51,794 bases of DNA, from positions 1-51,794 of the forward strand of contig JAFGQT010000056.1 in NCBI GenBank assembly GCA_016935515.1. The letters run 5' to 3'. The stretch is from Bacilli bacterium. GTDB taxonomy: Bacteria; Bacillota_I; Bacilli_A; Izemoplasmatales; Hujiaoplasmataceae. Both the position numbers and the translations under genes were made by a program. Below, one piece after another: positions 33,229 to 41,912 of this stretch. Position 1 is the first letter of the stretch. The number at the start of each line of letters is the position of its first letter. The notes beneath the pieces were generated by a model, which saw only the letters and a program-made list of their open reading frames with translations, was not told the DNA's origin and searched no databases.

Positions 33229-35096
33229 CAACTTTTGAATGTGTAAGTGGATACCACGCTGCGGATCATCTCTTTGATTTCCGAATTGCACATCTTCTCG
33301 AAAGTCTCAGAGATTTCCTTGATTTCTGTTTCTATCGCTTTGGTTTCCTGTTCGGAATCAATAAAGATTTTCTTATTCTCGGTTTTAATTGTTTCCCGAT
33401 TCTTGTCAACCAGCAGTTCTTCATACATCTTTTCTCCCGGCCTCAATCCAGTGATCTGAATATCGATATCTATATATGGTCTTTGTCCCGCAAGCATGAC
33501 CATCTTTTCTGCCAAGTCGATGATCCTCACCGGCTCTCCCATATCAAGAATGAAAATCTCACCGCCTTTGGCAAACGCTCCTGATTGAAGAATCAAGCTC
33601 ACGGCTTCAGGAATGGTCATAAAATACCTGATTATATTGCGATCAGTAACGGTCAAAGGACCACCGTGTTCGATCTGTTTTTTGAAAAGAGGTACCACTG
33701 AACCGTTCGATCCCAAAACGTTACCAAATCTGACAGCCGAGTAATTCGTTTCGGAAACCTTGTTAAAGTGTTGAAGTATCATCTCAGCAAATCTCTTTGT
33801 CGCGCCCATTACATTTGTTGGTCTTACCGCCTTGTCGCTTGAAACCAAGACAACTTTCTCAACTTTAAATTGTGAAGCAAGTTTGCAAAGGTTATAAGTT
33901 CCGATGATATTGGTCCTGACCGCTTCGACCGCTGAATCCTCCATAAGTGGAACATGCTTGTAGGCTGCTGCATGAAATACCAAATCAGGTTTGAAATCAG
34001 AGAATATCGACTCCATGCGATCGTAATTGTATACTGAACCAATTAACACTTTGCGCTTAATCTTATCCGCATTATGTTTCGATAAATGATGATCCAGTTC
34101 CATCTGCAAATCATATACGCCGTTTTCGTATATATCGAACATCAAGATTTCTGATGGTTCATAGCCGACAATCTGCCTTACAAGCTCAGAACCAATCGAA
34201 CCTCCGGCTCCGGTCACAAGTACCTTCTTACCGCGAATGAACTCTATGATGCCGGCATCATCAAGCTCGATTACGTCTCTTGATAACAAGTCTTCGACGT
34301 TGACCTCAAGCAAGGTCTTCGGAGCGTCTTTCTTGAGTTCTTTGAACTTGGGAATCCTTTTGATTTTGACTGGCCTTTCAGCTATGATCTGAATGATCTC
34401 TTGAAATCTTTTCGAATCAATGTTTGCGATCGTGATGACAACTTCTTCTATGTCAAGATCATCAATGAGCCTAGGGATTTCCGCAATCGGCCCATAAATT
34501 TTGTATCCAGACATGATCCTTCCGATTTTCTCCGGATCATCATCCACAAAAGCAACGGGCATGTTGCTTAACGTGGGATTGCCTTTGATTTCATTCAAGA
34601 CAAGTTTTCCACCCGCTCCAGCGCCAACGAGAAGCGTCCTCTTGGCTCCGGTTTTGAAACGGTTGAAGAAAAGTGTTTGGACAAAGCGCTTTAGGAGTCT
34701 GGGAGCCGCCATGACGATCGCTTCAAAAAAGGTTGTAAATATCAAATAAACTTCGGGGATGAATTCCATATCGGGAATTGCGAGAAAAACACCGCCTATG
34801 ATGAAATTCGTAAATGCCACAGAGATGAAAATTCGCAGTATTTCCTCAAATCCCACGTTATCGAGAATAAGTTTATACAGCTTGCTGATATAATATACCA
34901 ATACTTTGAATACAGCGACAATCGGCAAAATAGTCATTGCAATACGCCAGTTGAATCCAGTAACGCCAGTATAATGCAAAGTGAATATCGCGAGAATATA
35001 CGTAAAAATGATAATAAAGAAATCAATGAAAAGGAATTGAAAAACACGTATTTTTTTCATGTATTCGCCGAAAGCACGAGCGTTCTTCTTTTTCAT
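33228..35096 (-). CDS. Membrane nucleoside-diphosphate-sugar dehydratase (CapD/WbpM/PglF type)
   Basis: A 622-residue inner-membrane enzyme of the polysaccharide biosynthesis family. Four hydrophobic helices occupy about residues 16-120, followed by a first Rossmann-like domain (LLVGAGAGGKLVL) and the SDR domain with VLVTGAGGSIGSELVRQ. The catalytic segment VLVSSDKAVRPTNVMGATKRFAE is that of UDP-N-acetylglucosamine 4,6-dehydratases. It should start synthesis of a deoxyamino sugar for surface polysaccharide or glycoprotein. GGAGG precedes the ATG, and a strong extended -10 promoter is visible. It is a single-gene unit next to the two-component system. Confidence 0.92.
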   Translation of the reverse strand: MKKKNARAFGEYMKKIRVFQFLFIDFFIIIFTYILAIFTLHYTGVTGFNWRIAMTILPIVAVFKVLVYYISKLYKLILDNVGFEEILRIFISVAFTNFIIGGVFLAIPDMEFIPEVYLIFTTFFEAIVMAAPRLLKRFVQTLFFNRFKTGAKRTLLVGAGAGGKLVLNEIKGNPTLSNMPVAFVDDDPEKIGRIMSGYKIYGPIAEIPRLIDDLDIEEVVITIANIDSKRFQEIIQIIAERPVKIKRIPKFKELKKDAPKTLLEVNVEDLLSRDVIELDDAGIIEFIRGKKVLVTGAGGSIGSELVRQIVGYEPSEILMFDIYENGVYDLQMELDHHLSKHNADKIKRKVLIGSVYNYDRMESIFSDFKPDLVFHAAAYKHVPLMEDSAVEAVRTNIIGTYNLCKLASQFKVEKVVLVSSDKAVRPTNVMGATKRFAEMILQHFNKVSETNYSAVRFGNVLGSNGSVVPLFKKQIEHGGPLTVTDRNIIRYFMTIPEAVSLILQSGAFAKGGEIFILDMGEPVRIIDLAEKMVMLAGQRPYIDIDIQITGLRPGEKMYEELLVDKNRETIKTENKKIFIDSEQETKAIETEIKEISETFEKMCNSEIKEMIRSVVSTYTFKS

Positions 35097-35133
35097 GTTT
35101 CCTCCTCATGACATATTTTTAGAGACCAAATTG

Positions 35134-35162
35134 ATTGTATCATATGCCTAATATATTTTCAA
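35134..35162 (-). promoter_or_regulatory. Promoter of the capD-like gene
   Basis: Minus-strand TTGAAA (35157-35162), 17-base spacer ending in TGA, TACAAT (35134-35139): a near-consensus promoter with an extended -10. Confidence 0.72.
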
Positions 35163-35207
35163 CATCGTGCGTAAAGATAACTCACTTTTAGCACAAACAG
35201 AATGACA

Positions 35208-35248
35208 TAAAAAACAAAGGGCAGTGGTTTCCCAACGAAACCACTGCC
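35208..35248 (-). terminator. Terminator of the two-component operon
   Basis: Perfect 12-bp inverted repeat GGCAGTGGTTTC / GAAACCACTGCC with a five-base loop, then CTTTGTTTTTTATG on the minus strand. Confidence 0.88.
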
Positions 35249-35272
35249 ATGCGCTTTTCATTTTTGCGCCGA

Positions 35273-36865
35273 TCATGAGTCATTATTATTTTCATTTTTG
35301 GCATCATTGCCATCTCTTAGTGCGATTTCAAAGAAGAACTCAACTCCGCCGTCAGCGTTTCTAACGCCATATCCATGTCCGAGATTGATCAAGGTTGTTC
35401 GGGCGATACTCAATCCCAATCCTTGTCCGCCATAACTCCTTGTTCTAGCCTTATCGACTTTAAAGAAACTCTCCCAGACGCGATCAATATCAGATTCTGC
35501 TATATGTTTGCCTGAATTGTAGACAGATACACGCAACATCTTCTCTGATGTAAATTCCGAGATAACGCGTATTTTGGCCCTTTTATCAATATGATGTATT
35601 GCGTTCGCAATGAAGTTGCTCAATACTGTTTGAAGGGCATCATAGTCTGAAGTAATTTGAATATCCTCTATATCGACCTCTGGGACTATTCCCGCCTCCG
35701 CAAACATTATCGAGAACAACCTGATTGTTTCTTCAACCAAGTCCTTGATTGAAAAATCCGTCATCTGAAGTTCCACAAAGCCGCTCTCAAGTTGGGAAAT
35801 CTTCAGAAGTTCCATAACAAGTTTGTTCATCTTGTTCGATTCATCCATGATGATGTTCAAATACTCATCGATAGTTTCAGTATTCAATCCCGGAAGTTTC
35901 AAGGCTTCTGAATAGCCCATGATCAAGGAAATAGGTGTTTTAAGTTCATGAGATGCATTGGCGATGAATTCCTTTCGCATCTCATCAATCTTTGTTTTCA
36001 ACTCAATGTCAGCCGCAAGTTTCTCATTAGCCTTCTGAAGATCCTTGATTGCATTCTCGAGTTGTGAGCTCATCAAGTTTATGCTTCGTCCCAAGTCGCC
36101 GATTTCATCGTTTGAAGTAATCTGCACCTTGTGTGTAAAATCAAGATTGGAGATGTCTTGAGCGACCTGATTGATTTGCAGGATCGGATTGGTGAAGCGA
36201 TAACTGATCAAATACATGAATCCACCTGCCATGATCATGAAGACAAAACCGATTATGATCGTGAAAGTATTGAACACGCTGATGCTGTCGCGTATCGACT
36301 GAAAGGTAACACTTAAAATGTAATACAGATGCAAATCGTCAGATTGTTCTTGAGAAACACAAAGCGTAAGCATTTGGATGTTTTCACTCAACATTGGTTG
36401 GGAAGCCGATTCCAGGTTGCCGAGATACGCAACGTATTCTTCCCCTACTTCGACTGACTCAACTAGGTTGCTACCGGTTCCATCGACTTGGTCCTCGAAC
36501 TCAGACATTATCCTCCCAATCATTCCGTCATGCATCGACATCTGGTTTCCATAGATGCGATAATACGGCACAGGAAGACTGTCAAGCGCGTCATCATCGA
36601 AGATGTTCTCAGGAGGTTCAACCTCCTTCAAAATGTGCACATTGATGTTGTAGTTCTCTTCAACGTCATAGATTTGGCTAGCGAGATCATAATCATCCAA
36701 GTCGATTGACTGAATTTCTGAGAATGCGCTTATCAACGAGTTTTCACGATGGTTGATATAATAGCGCTCGAGATAAGTGTTGTTGAGGATAATGAGACCA
36801 AGAATGAATGCGAGAATCAGTCCGTAGGTTATAAGGAATAACCTACTTCTTATCGATGTTCTCAT
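35273..36865 (-). CDS. Sensor histidine kinase
   Basis: A 530-residue membrane sensor kinase. A first helix at 9-27, a 170-residue extracellular sensor rich in acidic residues, a second helix around 200-222, then HAMP (about 223-275), a short coil, HisKA with the phosphorylated His306 in NASHELKTPIS, and HATPase with N-box FIANAIHHI and the G boxes VWESFFK and GGQGLGLSIA. The C-terminus is highly polar (NDAKNENNNDS). It overlaps the response regulator by 23 bases, so both are read from one messenger. The signal is unknown; cell-envelope or polysaccharide control is suggested by the neighbours. Confidence 0.95.
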   Translation of the reverse strand: MRTSIRSRLFLITYGLILAFILGLIILNNTYLERYYINHRENSLISAFSEIQSIDLDDYDLASQIYDVEENYNINVHILKEVEPPENIFDDDALDSLPVPYYRIYGNQMSMHDGMIGRIMSEFEDQVDGTGSNLVESVEVGEEYVAYLGNLESASQPMLSENIQMLTLCVSQEQSDDLHLYYILSVTFQSIRDSISVFNTFTIIIGFVFMIMAGGFMYLISYRFTNPILQINQVAQDISNLDFTHKVQITSNDEIGDLGRSINLMSSQLENAIKDLQKANEKLAADIELKTKIDEMRKEFIANASHELKTPISLIMGYSEALKLPGLNTETIDEYLNIIMDESNKMNKLVMELLKISQLESGFVELQMTDFSIKDLVEETIRLFSIMFAEAGIVPEVDIEDIQITSDYDALQTVLSNFIANAIHHIDKRAKIRVISEFTSEKMLRVSVYNSGKHIAESDIDRVWESFFKVDKARTRSYGGQGLGLSIARTTLINLGHGYGVRNADGGVEFFFEIALRDGNDAKNENNNDS

Positions 36866-37538
36866 TTTCGATGTCCAATCGGTAGCCGATGCTTCTTACC
36901 GTGGAGATGTAATATGAATATTTATCTAGTTTTGCCCGAAGTTGTTTGATATGGGTGTCTACGGTGCGAAGATCACCAAAATAATCATAGTTCCAAACCG
37001 CATTCAGGATCTTGTCTCGGGATAATGCAATGCCTTTATTATCGATGAAATACTTTAGCAACTCGAATTCTTTCGGAGTCAGATCGGTTTTAGTGTCATT
37101 GATGAATACTTCTCTTGCCGCAAGCGACATGTGAATGACACCAAAGTTGACTTCTGCGGCTTCGGTTTTTTCTTTTTTGAGTATATTGTTTATCCGCGCC
37201 ATTAGAACACTTGGGGAGAATGGTTTTGTTACGTAATCGTCAGCTCCCAGTTTGAATCCTTTTAACTGGTCGCTTTCATCAGCTCTTGCCGTAAGCATTA
37301 TTACAGGGACTGTTGAAAACTCTCTGATTCTTTCTAAGACAAACCATCCGTCATACTTGGGCATCATGACGTCAAGAATTACGAGATCGATTTTGTTTTT
37401 TGACTCAAAAAGGATATCGATTGCTTGTTCACCATCAATGGCTTCCAAGGTCTTGTATCCTTCCCTTTGCAGGAATTCGGCCAGTAACTTACGAATCCTG
37501 AATTCATCATCCGCAACTAATACATACAAATTTTTCAT
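36843..37538 (-). CDS. Response regulator, OmpR/PhoB family
   Basis: A 231-residue regulator: receiver domain with Asp10/Asp11, phosphoacceptor Asp56 (VILDVMMP) and Lys in VTKPFSP, then a winged-helix DNA-binding domain with DLTPKEFELLKYFIDN and the recognition helix TVDTHIKQLRAKL. The track start is a non-ATG codon 17 codons upstream; ATG 37538 (MKNLYV) follows GGGGAG at a longish spacing of 12 bases. It is coupled with the sensor kinase, and its leader is long and structured (see the separate entry). Confidence 0.95.
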   Translation of the reverse strand: MKNLYVLVADDEFRIRKLLAEFLQREGYKTLEAIDGEQAIDILFESKNKIDLVILDVMMPKYDGWFVLERIREFSTVPVIMLTARADESDQLKGFKLGADDYVTKPFSPSVLMARINNILKKEKTEAAEVNFGVIHMSLAAREVFINDTKTDLTPKEFELLKYFIDNKGIALSRDKILNAVWNYDYFGDLRTVDTHIKQLRAKLDKYSYYISTVRSIGYRLDIENENIDKK

Positions 37539-37560
37539 ATAAACATCACACTCCCCTTGA

Positions 37561-37656
37561 AAATAAAAGACTTGAGACAAGCCTTTCAATTTGATATATA
37601 TCCATAGCCGAAGCTAGTAGCGTGTGGGTGGTGTGGGTTTCCCCACACCGGGATGG
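37561..37656 (-). ncRNA. Candidate structured leader RNA of the two-component operon
   Basis: The minus-strand RNA between the only clear -10 box (TATAAT, 37731-37736) and the regulator start folds into at least two tight hairpins: GGTGTGGG-GAAA-CCCACACC (37630-37649, GNRA loop) and TAGC-TTCG-GCTA (37605-37616, UUCG loop), closed by CCAT/ATGG (37602-37605, 37653-37656). Next comes GGCTTG-TCT-CAAGTC (37569-37583) followed by TTTTATTT, just before the ribosome site, which resembles a weak terminator. This looks like a riboswitch-type layout, but I recognise no known class. Confidence 0.45.
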
Positions 37657-37730
37657 AAAACTCAAAAATAAGATACTATTATTCATAGGGGGAGAAGTTT
37701 TAACAGCCTATTTCTGGGTTCTACAACTCA

Positions 37731-37736
37731 ATTATA
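37731..37736 (-). promoter_or_regulatory. -10 box of the two-component operon
   Basis: TATAAT on the minus strand; no good -35 is visible. It would give a leader of about 190 bases. Confidence 0.4.
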
Positions 37737-37767
37737 TTCCCCTATTATGATGAAATTGTGAAAATCC

Positions 37768-37799
37768 GGAAAAAAAGACACAATTATTTTGTTGTGTCT
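37768..37799 (-). terminator. Terminator of the wzz-kinase-phosphatase operon
   Basis: AGACACAA (37776-37783) pairs with TTGTGTCT (37792-37799), overlapping the stop codon, then TTTTTTTCC on the minus strand. Confidence 0.82.
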
Positions 37800-38488
37800 C
37801 CCAATGCCATTTTATTGTTGCACAAGCGTTCCGCTTTGTCTTTGCCAAATTTGTGGCTGATGAAATCGTAGGCTTCGCGCATATAGTTTTGCCTTGATGC
37901 GTGGATGTCAGATGCAACAAAATCTGCATATCCCTTCTTGATCAACTTCAGTACTGTCTTTTGTTGCTCGTGTCCTGCTTTGCCAATAACAGCGCTGGCA
38001 TTGACCTGGATCAACGCCCCCATCTTCTTGATTACGGAAAAATCACGCTTGAATTCAAGATAGTCGTATCTTTCCGGATGAGCTATAACTGGAGTATATC
38101 CCATAGAAGTCATATTATGGATTGCCTCGTCAATAGCTTCGTGGTCATCGCCAAGCGAAAACTCGATCAAGATCAATTTAGAGTTTCCAAGTGGCAGAAT
38201 CAAACCTTCGCGGATATCACGAATTGAGTCGATCGTATAAAAAACCTCGTTGCCCAAGTGCAATTCAATCGAGATTTTTTTTGCTTTTACTGCGGCTTGA
38301 AGTTTCTCGAAAATCATCTGGTTTTCACTTGCAAGCGACAGATAGTTCCTTGATTTCATGAAGTGCGGTGTCAAAAACAGGTCCGTAACTCCGATTGCGG
38401 CCGATTCTTCGATCATCCGAAGCGAAGTTTCCATGTCCTTCGCTCCGTCGTCGATGAACGGTAGGATGTGAGTGTGGATATCAATCAT
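37784..38488 (-). CDS. PHP-type protein-tyrosine phosphatase (CpsB/YwqE-like)
   Basis: A 234-residue metal-dependent tyrosine phosphatase of the PHP fold. The opening MIDIHTHILPFIDDGAKD carries the HxH metal ligands; others appear in FLTPHF, GNEVFYT, AHPERY and the final SDIHASRQ. It should dephosphorylate the tyrosine cluster of the kinase encoded just upstream and so control polysaccharide chain export. The track start is a TTG; ATG 38488 gives the typical family N-terminus. It follows the kinase by 15 bases and ends the operon. Confidence 0.92.
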   Translation of the reverse strand: MIDIHTHILPFIDDGAKDMETSLRMIEESAAIGVTDLFLTPHFMKSRNYLSLASENQMIFEKLQAAVKAKKISIELHLGNEVFYTIDSIRDIREGLILPLGNSKLILIEFSLGDDHEAIDEAIHNMTSMGYTPVIAHPERYDYLEFKRDFSVIKKMGALIQVNASAVIGKAGHEQQKTVLKLIKKGYADFVASDIHASRQNYMREAYDFISHKFGKDKAERLCNNKMALGDTTK

Positions 38489-38503
38489 TTCCGACGCCAA
38501 CCA

Positions 38504-39196
38504 TTAATTTGACTTCTTTTTCTCGCTATAGTAATCATATCCATAATATCCGCGTGATTTGCGAACATCAATGTTGGCCAAAACAGATCCCAAGATTCTC
38601 ACGTTGTTCTTTTGCAGTTGGCTTAGTCCGTTCTTGGCATCTTCTTTCTTGGTTTTATTATAAGCAACGACATACACGACTCCATCTACAAGCTTGCTGA
38701 TGATCAGTGCGTCGGTAACGGAGAGAACCGGCGGTGAATCGACAATAATGTGGTCATATTCTTGTCTTAAATTATTGATTAACTCCGCAGTCTTGTGTGA
38801 TTCCAAAACAATATGAGGGAAAGATATATGCTTTCCCGTCAACAACAAATCAATGTTTGATTCGTCGTGGACAATCAGTTTATGATAATCTTCATTGCTG
38901 GTAATATAGTCATAGAATCCGACATCATTGACTTTGTGAAAAGCGCGATGGATTTTAGGACGCCGCATGTCAAGGTCGAGGATAATGACGCGCTTGCTTT
39001 TTTCCGCATAGACTGCAGCCAAATTTATAGCCGTAGTCGTCTTGCCGTCCTCCGGAGTTGCAGACGTGCATTGAATCACTTGGCAAGGGCTGTCAATTGA
39101 CATCATCGAGATATTCAATTCCATTTTACGATATGCTTCAGCTTCCATTGAGTTGGGGGTTTCAATAACAACGTTGCGATATTCAAAATATTCCAT
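38504..39196 (-). CDS. Bacterial tyrosine kinase (CpsD/CapB/YwqD-like)
   Basis: A 230-residue BY-kinase cytosolic domain. Walker A is SATPEDGKTT, Walker A' is VIILDLDMRRP, and Walker B is HIIVDSPP. The C-terminus has the autophosphorylated tyrosine cluster YYGYDYY. In Gram-positive bacteria the kinase needs a separate membrane activator of the Wzz type, which is the gene directly upstream with no gap. GGTGGA precedes the ATG. The downstream phosphatase completes the regulatory trio. Confidence 0.94.
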   Translation of the reverse strand: MEYFEYRNVVIETPNSMEAEAYRKMELNISMMSIDSPCQVIQCTSATPEDGKTTTAINLAAVYAEKSKRVIILDLDMRRPKIHRAFHKVNDVGFYDYITSNEDYHKLIVHDESNIDLLLTGKHISFPHIVLESHKTAELINNLRQEYDHIIVDSPPVLSVTDALIISKLVDGVVYVVAYNKTKKEDAKNGLSQLQKNNVRILGSVLANIDVRKSRGYYGYDYYSEKKKSN

Positions 39197-39940
39197 TTAT
39201 TCCACCAACTTCCTTTCCTTGACCGTGCCAGGCACTGTAGCGATCACGCGGAGAGACAAAAATCTTTCCAACTCTTCCTTGCTTTGGAATTTATTGTTGA
39301 AAAGCTCTTTTACGAATACTATTCCTAGGGAGAGAATGCCACCGAGAATCAAACTGATAGCAACATTCAAAACCTTGTTGGGCGAACTTGGACTTTCCGG
39401 TTGCTTGGCTTGATACACCAATTTAAGCTTGTCTTGGAGGAACAAGAAGCCATTCTCGGTGTCATCGGCAATCTGAATAGAATTCTCGACGATTTCATCG
39501 GCTATGATCTTAGCCATTGCAGGCGATGTGTTCTCCACTTCTATGTAGATCATATATGCACCTGTCGGGCTTGAAATTGATATGCTATTCTCCAGCGCCT
39601 TAGCATCTGGTGCAGCAGGATCCGCTCCGTACACGTCTTCGATAACGCTGTCAAGAACGAGATCAGAAACGACAAACTCCTTGTAAGTAGTCATCAATGC
39701 ATTGGCGATGCTGATTGCGGATTGCTCAGAAGTCTGGCTGTCCGGTTCGACCTGAACCATAATCGCCGTCTCAGCAGTGTATTTTGGAGAGACTATGACG
39801 AAGGTATAAATGACGCCGATGACCGTTACCCAAATAGTCACTAGCATGATCAAGATGATGTTGTTCCAGACAATTCGCAATAATTCGGCTAAAGATATTC
39901 CTTCTTCGATTCGTTCTGCCTGTTGGTTCATGTCATCCAT
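39197..39940 (-). CDS. Wzz/chain-length determinant, BY-kinase activator (CpsC/YveK-like)
   Basis: A 247-residue membrane protein with a transmembrane helix at each end (NIILIMLVTIWVTVIGVIYTF and VLNVAISLILGGILSLGIVFV) and an extracellular Wzz domain between. The final cytosolic tail should activate the tyrosine kinase encoded next. AGGAG lies 12 bases before the ATG; a second ATG (residue 4) is less favoured. It leads the wzz-kinase-phosphatase operon from its own promoter. No glycosyltransferases follow, so the polysaccharide assembly genes lie elsewhere. Confidence 0.93.
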   Translation of the reverse strand: MDDMNQQAERIEEGISLAELLRIVWNNIILIMLVTIWVTVIGVIYTFVIVSPKYTAETAIMVQVEPDSQTSEQSAISIANALMTTYKEFVVSDLVLDSVIEDVYGADPAAPDAKALENSISISSPTGAYMIYIEVENTSPAMAKIIADEIVENSIQIADDTENGFLFLQDKLKLVYQAKQPESPSSPNKVLNVAISLILGGILSLGIVFVKELFNNKFQSKEELERFLSLRVIATVPGTVKERKLVE

Positions 39941-39999
39941 AATGATTAAGTTCTCCTATCGTAAAATTTTATGAGAAACAATATAGGTATACCGATTTA

Positions 40000-40028
40000 A
40001 TTCTACATCATCCGCGCAAATAATTCAA
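40000..40028 (-). promoter_or_regulatory. Promoter of the wzz operon
   Basis: Minus-strand TTGAAT (40023-40028), 17-base spacer, TAGAAT (40000-40005). The leader is about 50 bases long. Confidence 0.6.
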
Positions 40029-40045
40029 TCATAACGCCAAATAAA

Positions 40046-40909
40046 CTAATAGACGATGATTCCCGCAATAAAGGCAATGACACCCAATACCAAAGTGTAG
40101 CCAGCAAAGTAAACCAGCTTTCCTTGCTTAAACAATCTAAACACATATTTCAGCGCGATTTTAGTCGCTATGATACTTGCGCTAAAAGCAATGAAATAAT
40201 AGACGTATTGATAGATGTTTGTGGCGTCGAATCCTAAGGCTTCCGATCCAGGAGCTTGGATCCAACGACAAACAAACAAAAACATCGAAGCCAGCGAAAG
40301 TGGCAAATACAACATGAAAGAAAATGTCAAAGCTGTATCCATTGAAGCCTTGCGTGACAATCCGGAAGCGGTTGTTATGCCGCTTCTCGACAGTCCTGGC
40401 AATATGGAAAACGGCTGTAACAAGCCGATTACTAAGGCGTCTTTGTATGTGAGTTTTTGGGCTGTATTCTTGTTTGCTCCGTTCCTGACGATATAAAGAA
40501 AAGTCGAAGTAACCAGCAAACCGAAACCTACGATAATCAAAGCGTATTGCTGGTACAGTATCTCAATTTGGCTTGACAACATCAGTCCAAAAATTGCCGT
40601 TGGGAGCGTTGCGATAATGATCTTTAGCGTATAAGAAAAATCCTCTCTAGTTAGAAATCGCGATTCCTTGATGAAGACGAATTGAAAAAAGCCGGAAATC
40701 AACCGCTTGATGAATCTGCGAAAATGCCAAACGATTGCGATCAATGATCCAAGATTGACCAAAGCCAAAAACAAAAGCCCCTCATCAGCTTTGATTCTTA
40801 AAAGCTCTTGAAATATAGCAACGTGACCACTTGATGAAACGGGCAAGACTTCTGTAAACCCCTGAATCACTCCGAGAAAAAAATACTTTAGCAGTTCCAA
40901 CCAATCCAC
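40046..40909 (-). CDS. uppP: Undecaprenyl-diphosphatase UppP, copy 1
   Basis: A 287-residue membrane phosphatase (BacA type) that recycles undecaprenyl diphosphate. The two active-site regions are complete: GVIQGFTEVLPVSSSGHV near residues 13-30 and PGLSRSGITTASGL in the second half; about eight hydrophobic helices. The start is GTG behind GGAGG. It lies 46 bases after a second UppP gene with the same layout but clearly different sequence, so the two are old paralogues and not a recent duplication. Confidence 0.92.
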   Translation of the reverse strand: MDWLELLKYFFLGVIQGFTEVLPVSSSGHVAIFQELLRIKADEGLLFLALVNLGSLIAIVWHFRRFIKRLISGFFQFVFIKESRFLTREDFSYTLKIIIATLPTAIFGLMLSSQIEILYQQYALIIVGFGLLVTSTFLYIVRNGANKNTAQKLTYKDALVIGLLQPFSILPGLSRSGITTASGLSRKASMDTALTFSFMLYLPLSLASMFLFVCRWIQAPGSEALGFDATNIYQYVYYFIAFSASIIATKIALKYVFRLFKQGKLVYFAGYTLVLGVIAFIAGIIVY

Positions 40910-40955
40910 ATGCTTCGCCTCCTGTCATTTGGAAACAAATACACATCAGGATTTT

Positions 40956-41801
40956 CTAGTTCTTCATTATAAATATTATTATTGAGGCAACGCCTGCCAA
41001 CAAGCAATAATAACCGAAGTATTTTAATTTCCCCGTCTTGAAAGCATTGAAAACTACTAGGAATGCAAAGTATGTTGCGATGATCGCCCCTGCACCTGCA
41101 ATAGCATAATATATGTAATAAGCGCTTGATGGGACGGATATTCCTTCCTGTGCAATGTCGACTATAATCATCAATAGCGATCCCAAAGACACTGGAATGT
41201 ACATCAAAAAGGAAAAATCGAGCGCGGAGTCGATACTGTGTCCGCGCTTAAGTGCAGTGGACGTCGTCATTCCGGAACGAGACACTCCGGGAACCAACGC
41301 TACGGCTTGAGCGAGCCCCATGAATATTGCGTCCATCCAACTGACCAACGTATTTCCTTTACGCAACTTGGTTATCGCAAGAATAAGCAGAATTGTTCCA
41401 GTGAAAACAAGGCCAACTCCCGAAAGCAAAACGTTATATTCAATCATTATCCTGTCGATATGTGAACTGAATATTATCCCAACTATACCTGCAGGAATAC
41501 TTGCTACTCCAAGTTTTAGCACGTAATAAAATCCGGATTTGCTTTCATTTCTGGCTTCAGGAACGAAGACAAATAGAAAAAAATCTTTTATCAACTGCGC
41601 CAGTTTATGTCGGTAGACAAATACAAATGTTATCAGCGAGCCGGTATTGACCAAAATCAGGAACAAAAGTCCTTCGTCGATCTCTAACCCCACAACTTCT
41701 TTAAAAAATTCCACATGTCCACTTGAGGAAATCGGAAGCACTTCGGTAATCCCCTGGACAATCCCCAAAAACAGGTATTTCAAAGCTTCGAGCACGTTCA
41801 T
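40956..41801 (-). CDS. uppP: Undecaprenyl-diphosphatase UppP, copy 2
   Basis: A 281-residue UppP homologue with active-site regions GIVQGITEVLPISSSGHV and PGVSRSGMTTSTAL, and the same helix pattern as the next gene. The track start is a GTG inside the ribosome site; AAGGGGTGG with ATG 41801 (MNVLEA) is preferred. It is first in the pair and has its own promoter. One of the two might serve a different polyprenyl or lipid phosphate; the sequence alone does not tell. Confidence 0.92.
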   Translation of the reverse strand: MNVLEALKYLFLGIVQGITEVLPISSSGHVEFFKEVVGLEIDEGLLFLILVNTGSLITFVFVYRHKLAQLIKDFFLFVFVPEARNESKSGFYYVLKLGVASIPAGIVGIIFSSHIDRIMIEYNVLLSGVGLVFTGTILLILAITKLRKGNTLVSWMDAIFMGLAQAVALVPGVSRSGMTTSTALKRGHSIDSALDFSFLMYIPVSLGSLLMIIVDIAQEGISVPSSAYYIYYAIAGAGAIIATYFAFLVVFNAFKTGKLKYFGYYCLLAGVASIIIFIMKN

Positions 41802-41822
41802 TGGTTCCACCCCTTAACTAGC

Positions 41823-41851
41823 ATTTTACACCATCAAACATGCTTTTACAA
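41823..41851 (-). promoter_or_regulatory. Promoter of the tandem uppP genes
   Basis: Minus-strand TTGTAA (41846-41851), 17-base spacer, TAAAAT (41823-41828). Confidence 0.62.
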
Positions 41852-41852
41852 C

Positions 41853-41896
41853 CAAAAAAAGAAAAAGCCGAAACAGCGTCGATAACGGTTCGGCTT
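41853..41896 (-). terminator. Terminator of the desulfoferrodoxin gene
   Basis: AAGCCGAA (41865-41872) pairs with TTCGGCTT (41889-41896), followed on the minus strand by TTTCTTTTTTT. Confidence 0.8.
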
Positions 41897-41912
41897 GATC
41901 ATTTGAGATCAA

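Noticed and set aside
37621-37656. GC-rich hairpin as a Rho-independent terminator
   Set aside because: Neither strand has a T-run after the stem, so it was treated as leader RNA structure instead.
40046-41810. Recent tandem duplication of uppP
   Set aside because: The two proteins differ over most of their length outside the active-site motifs, so this is an old pair of paralogues.
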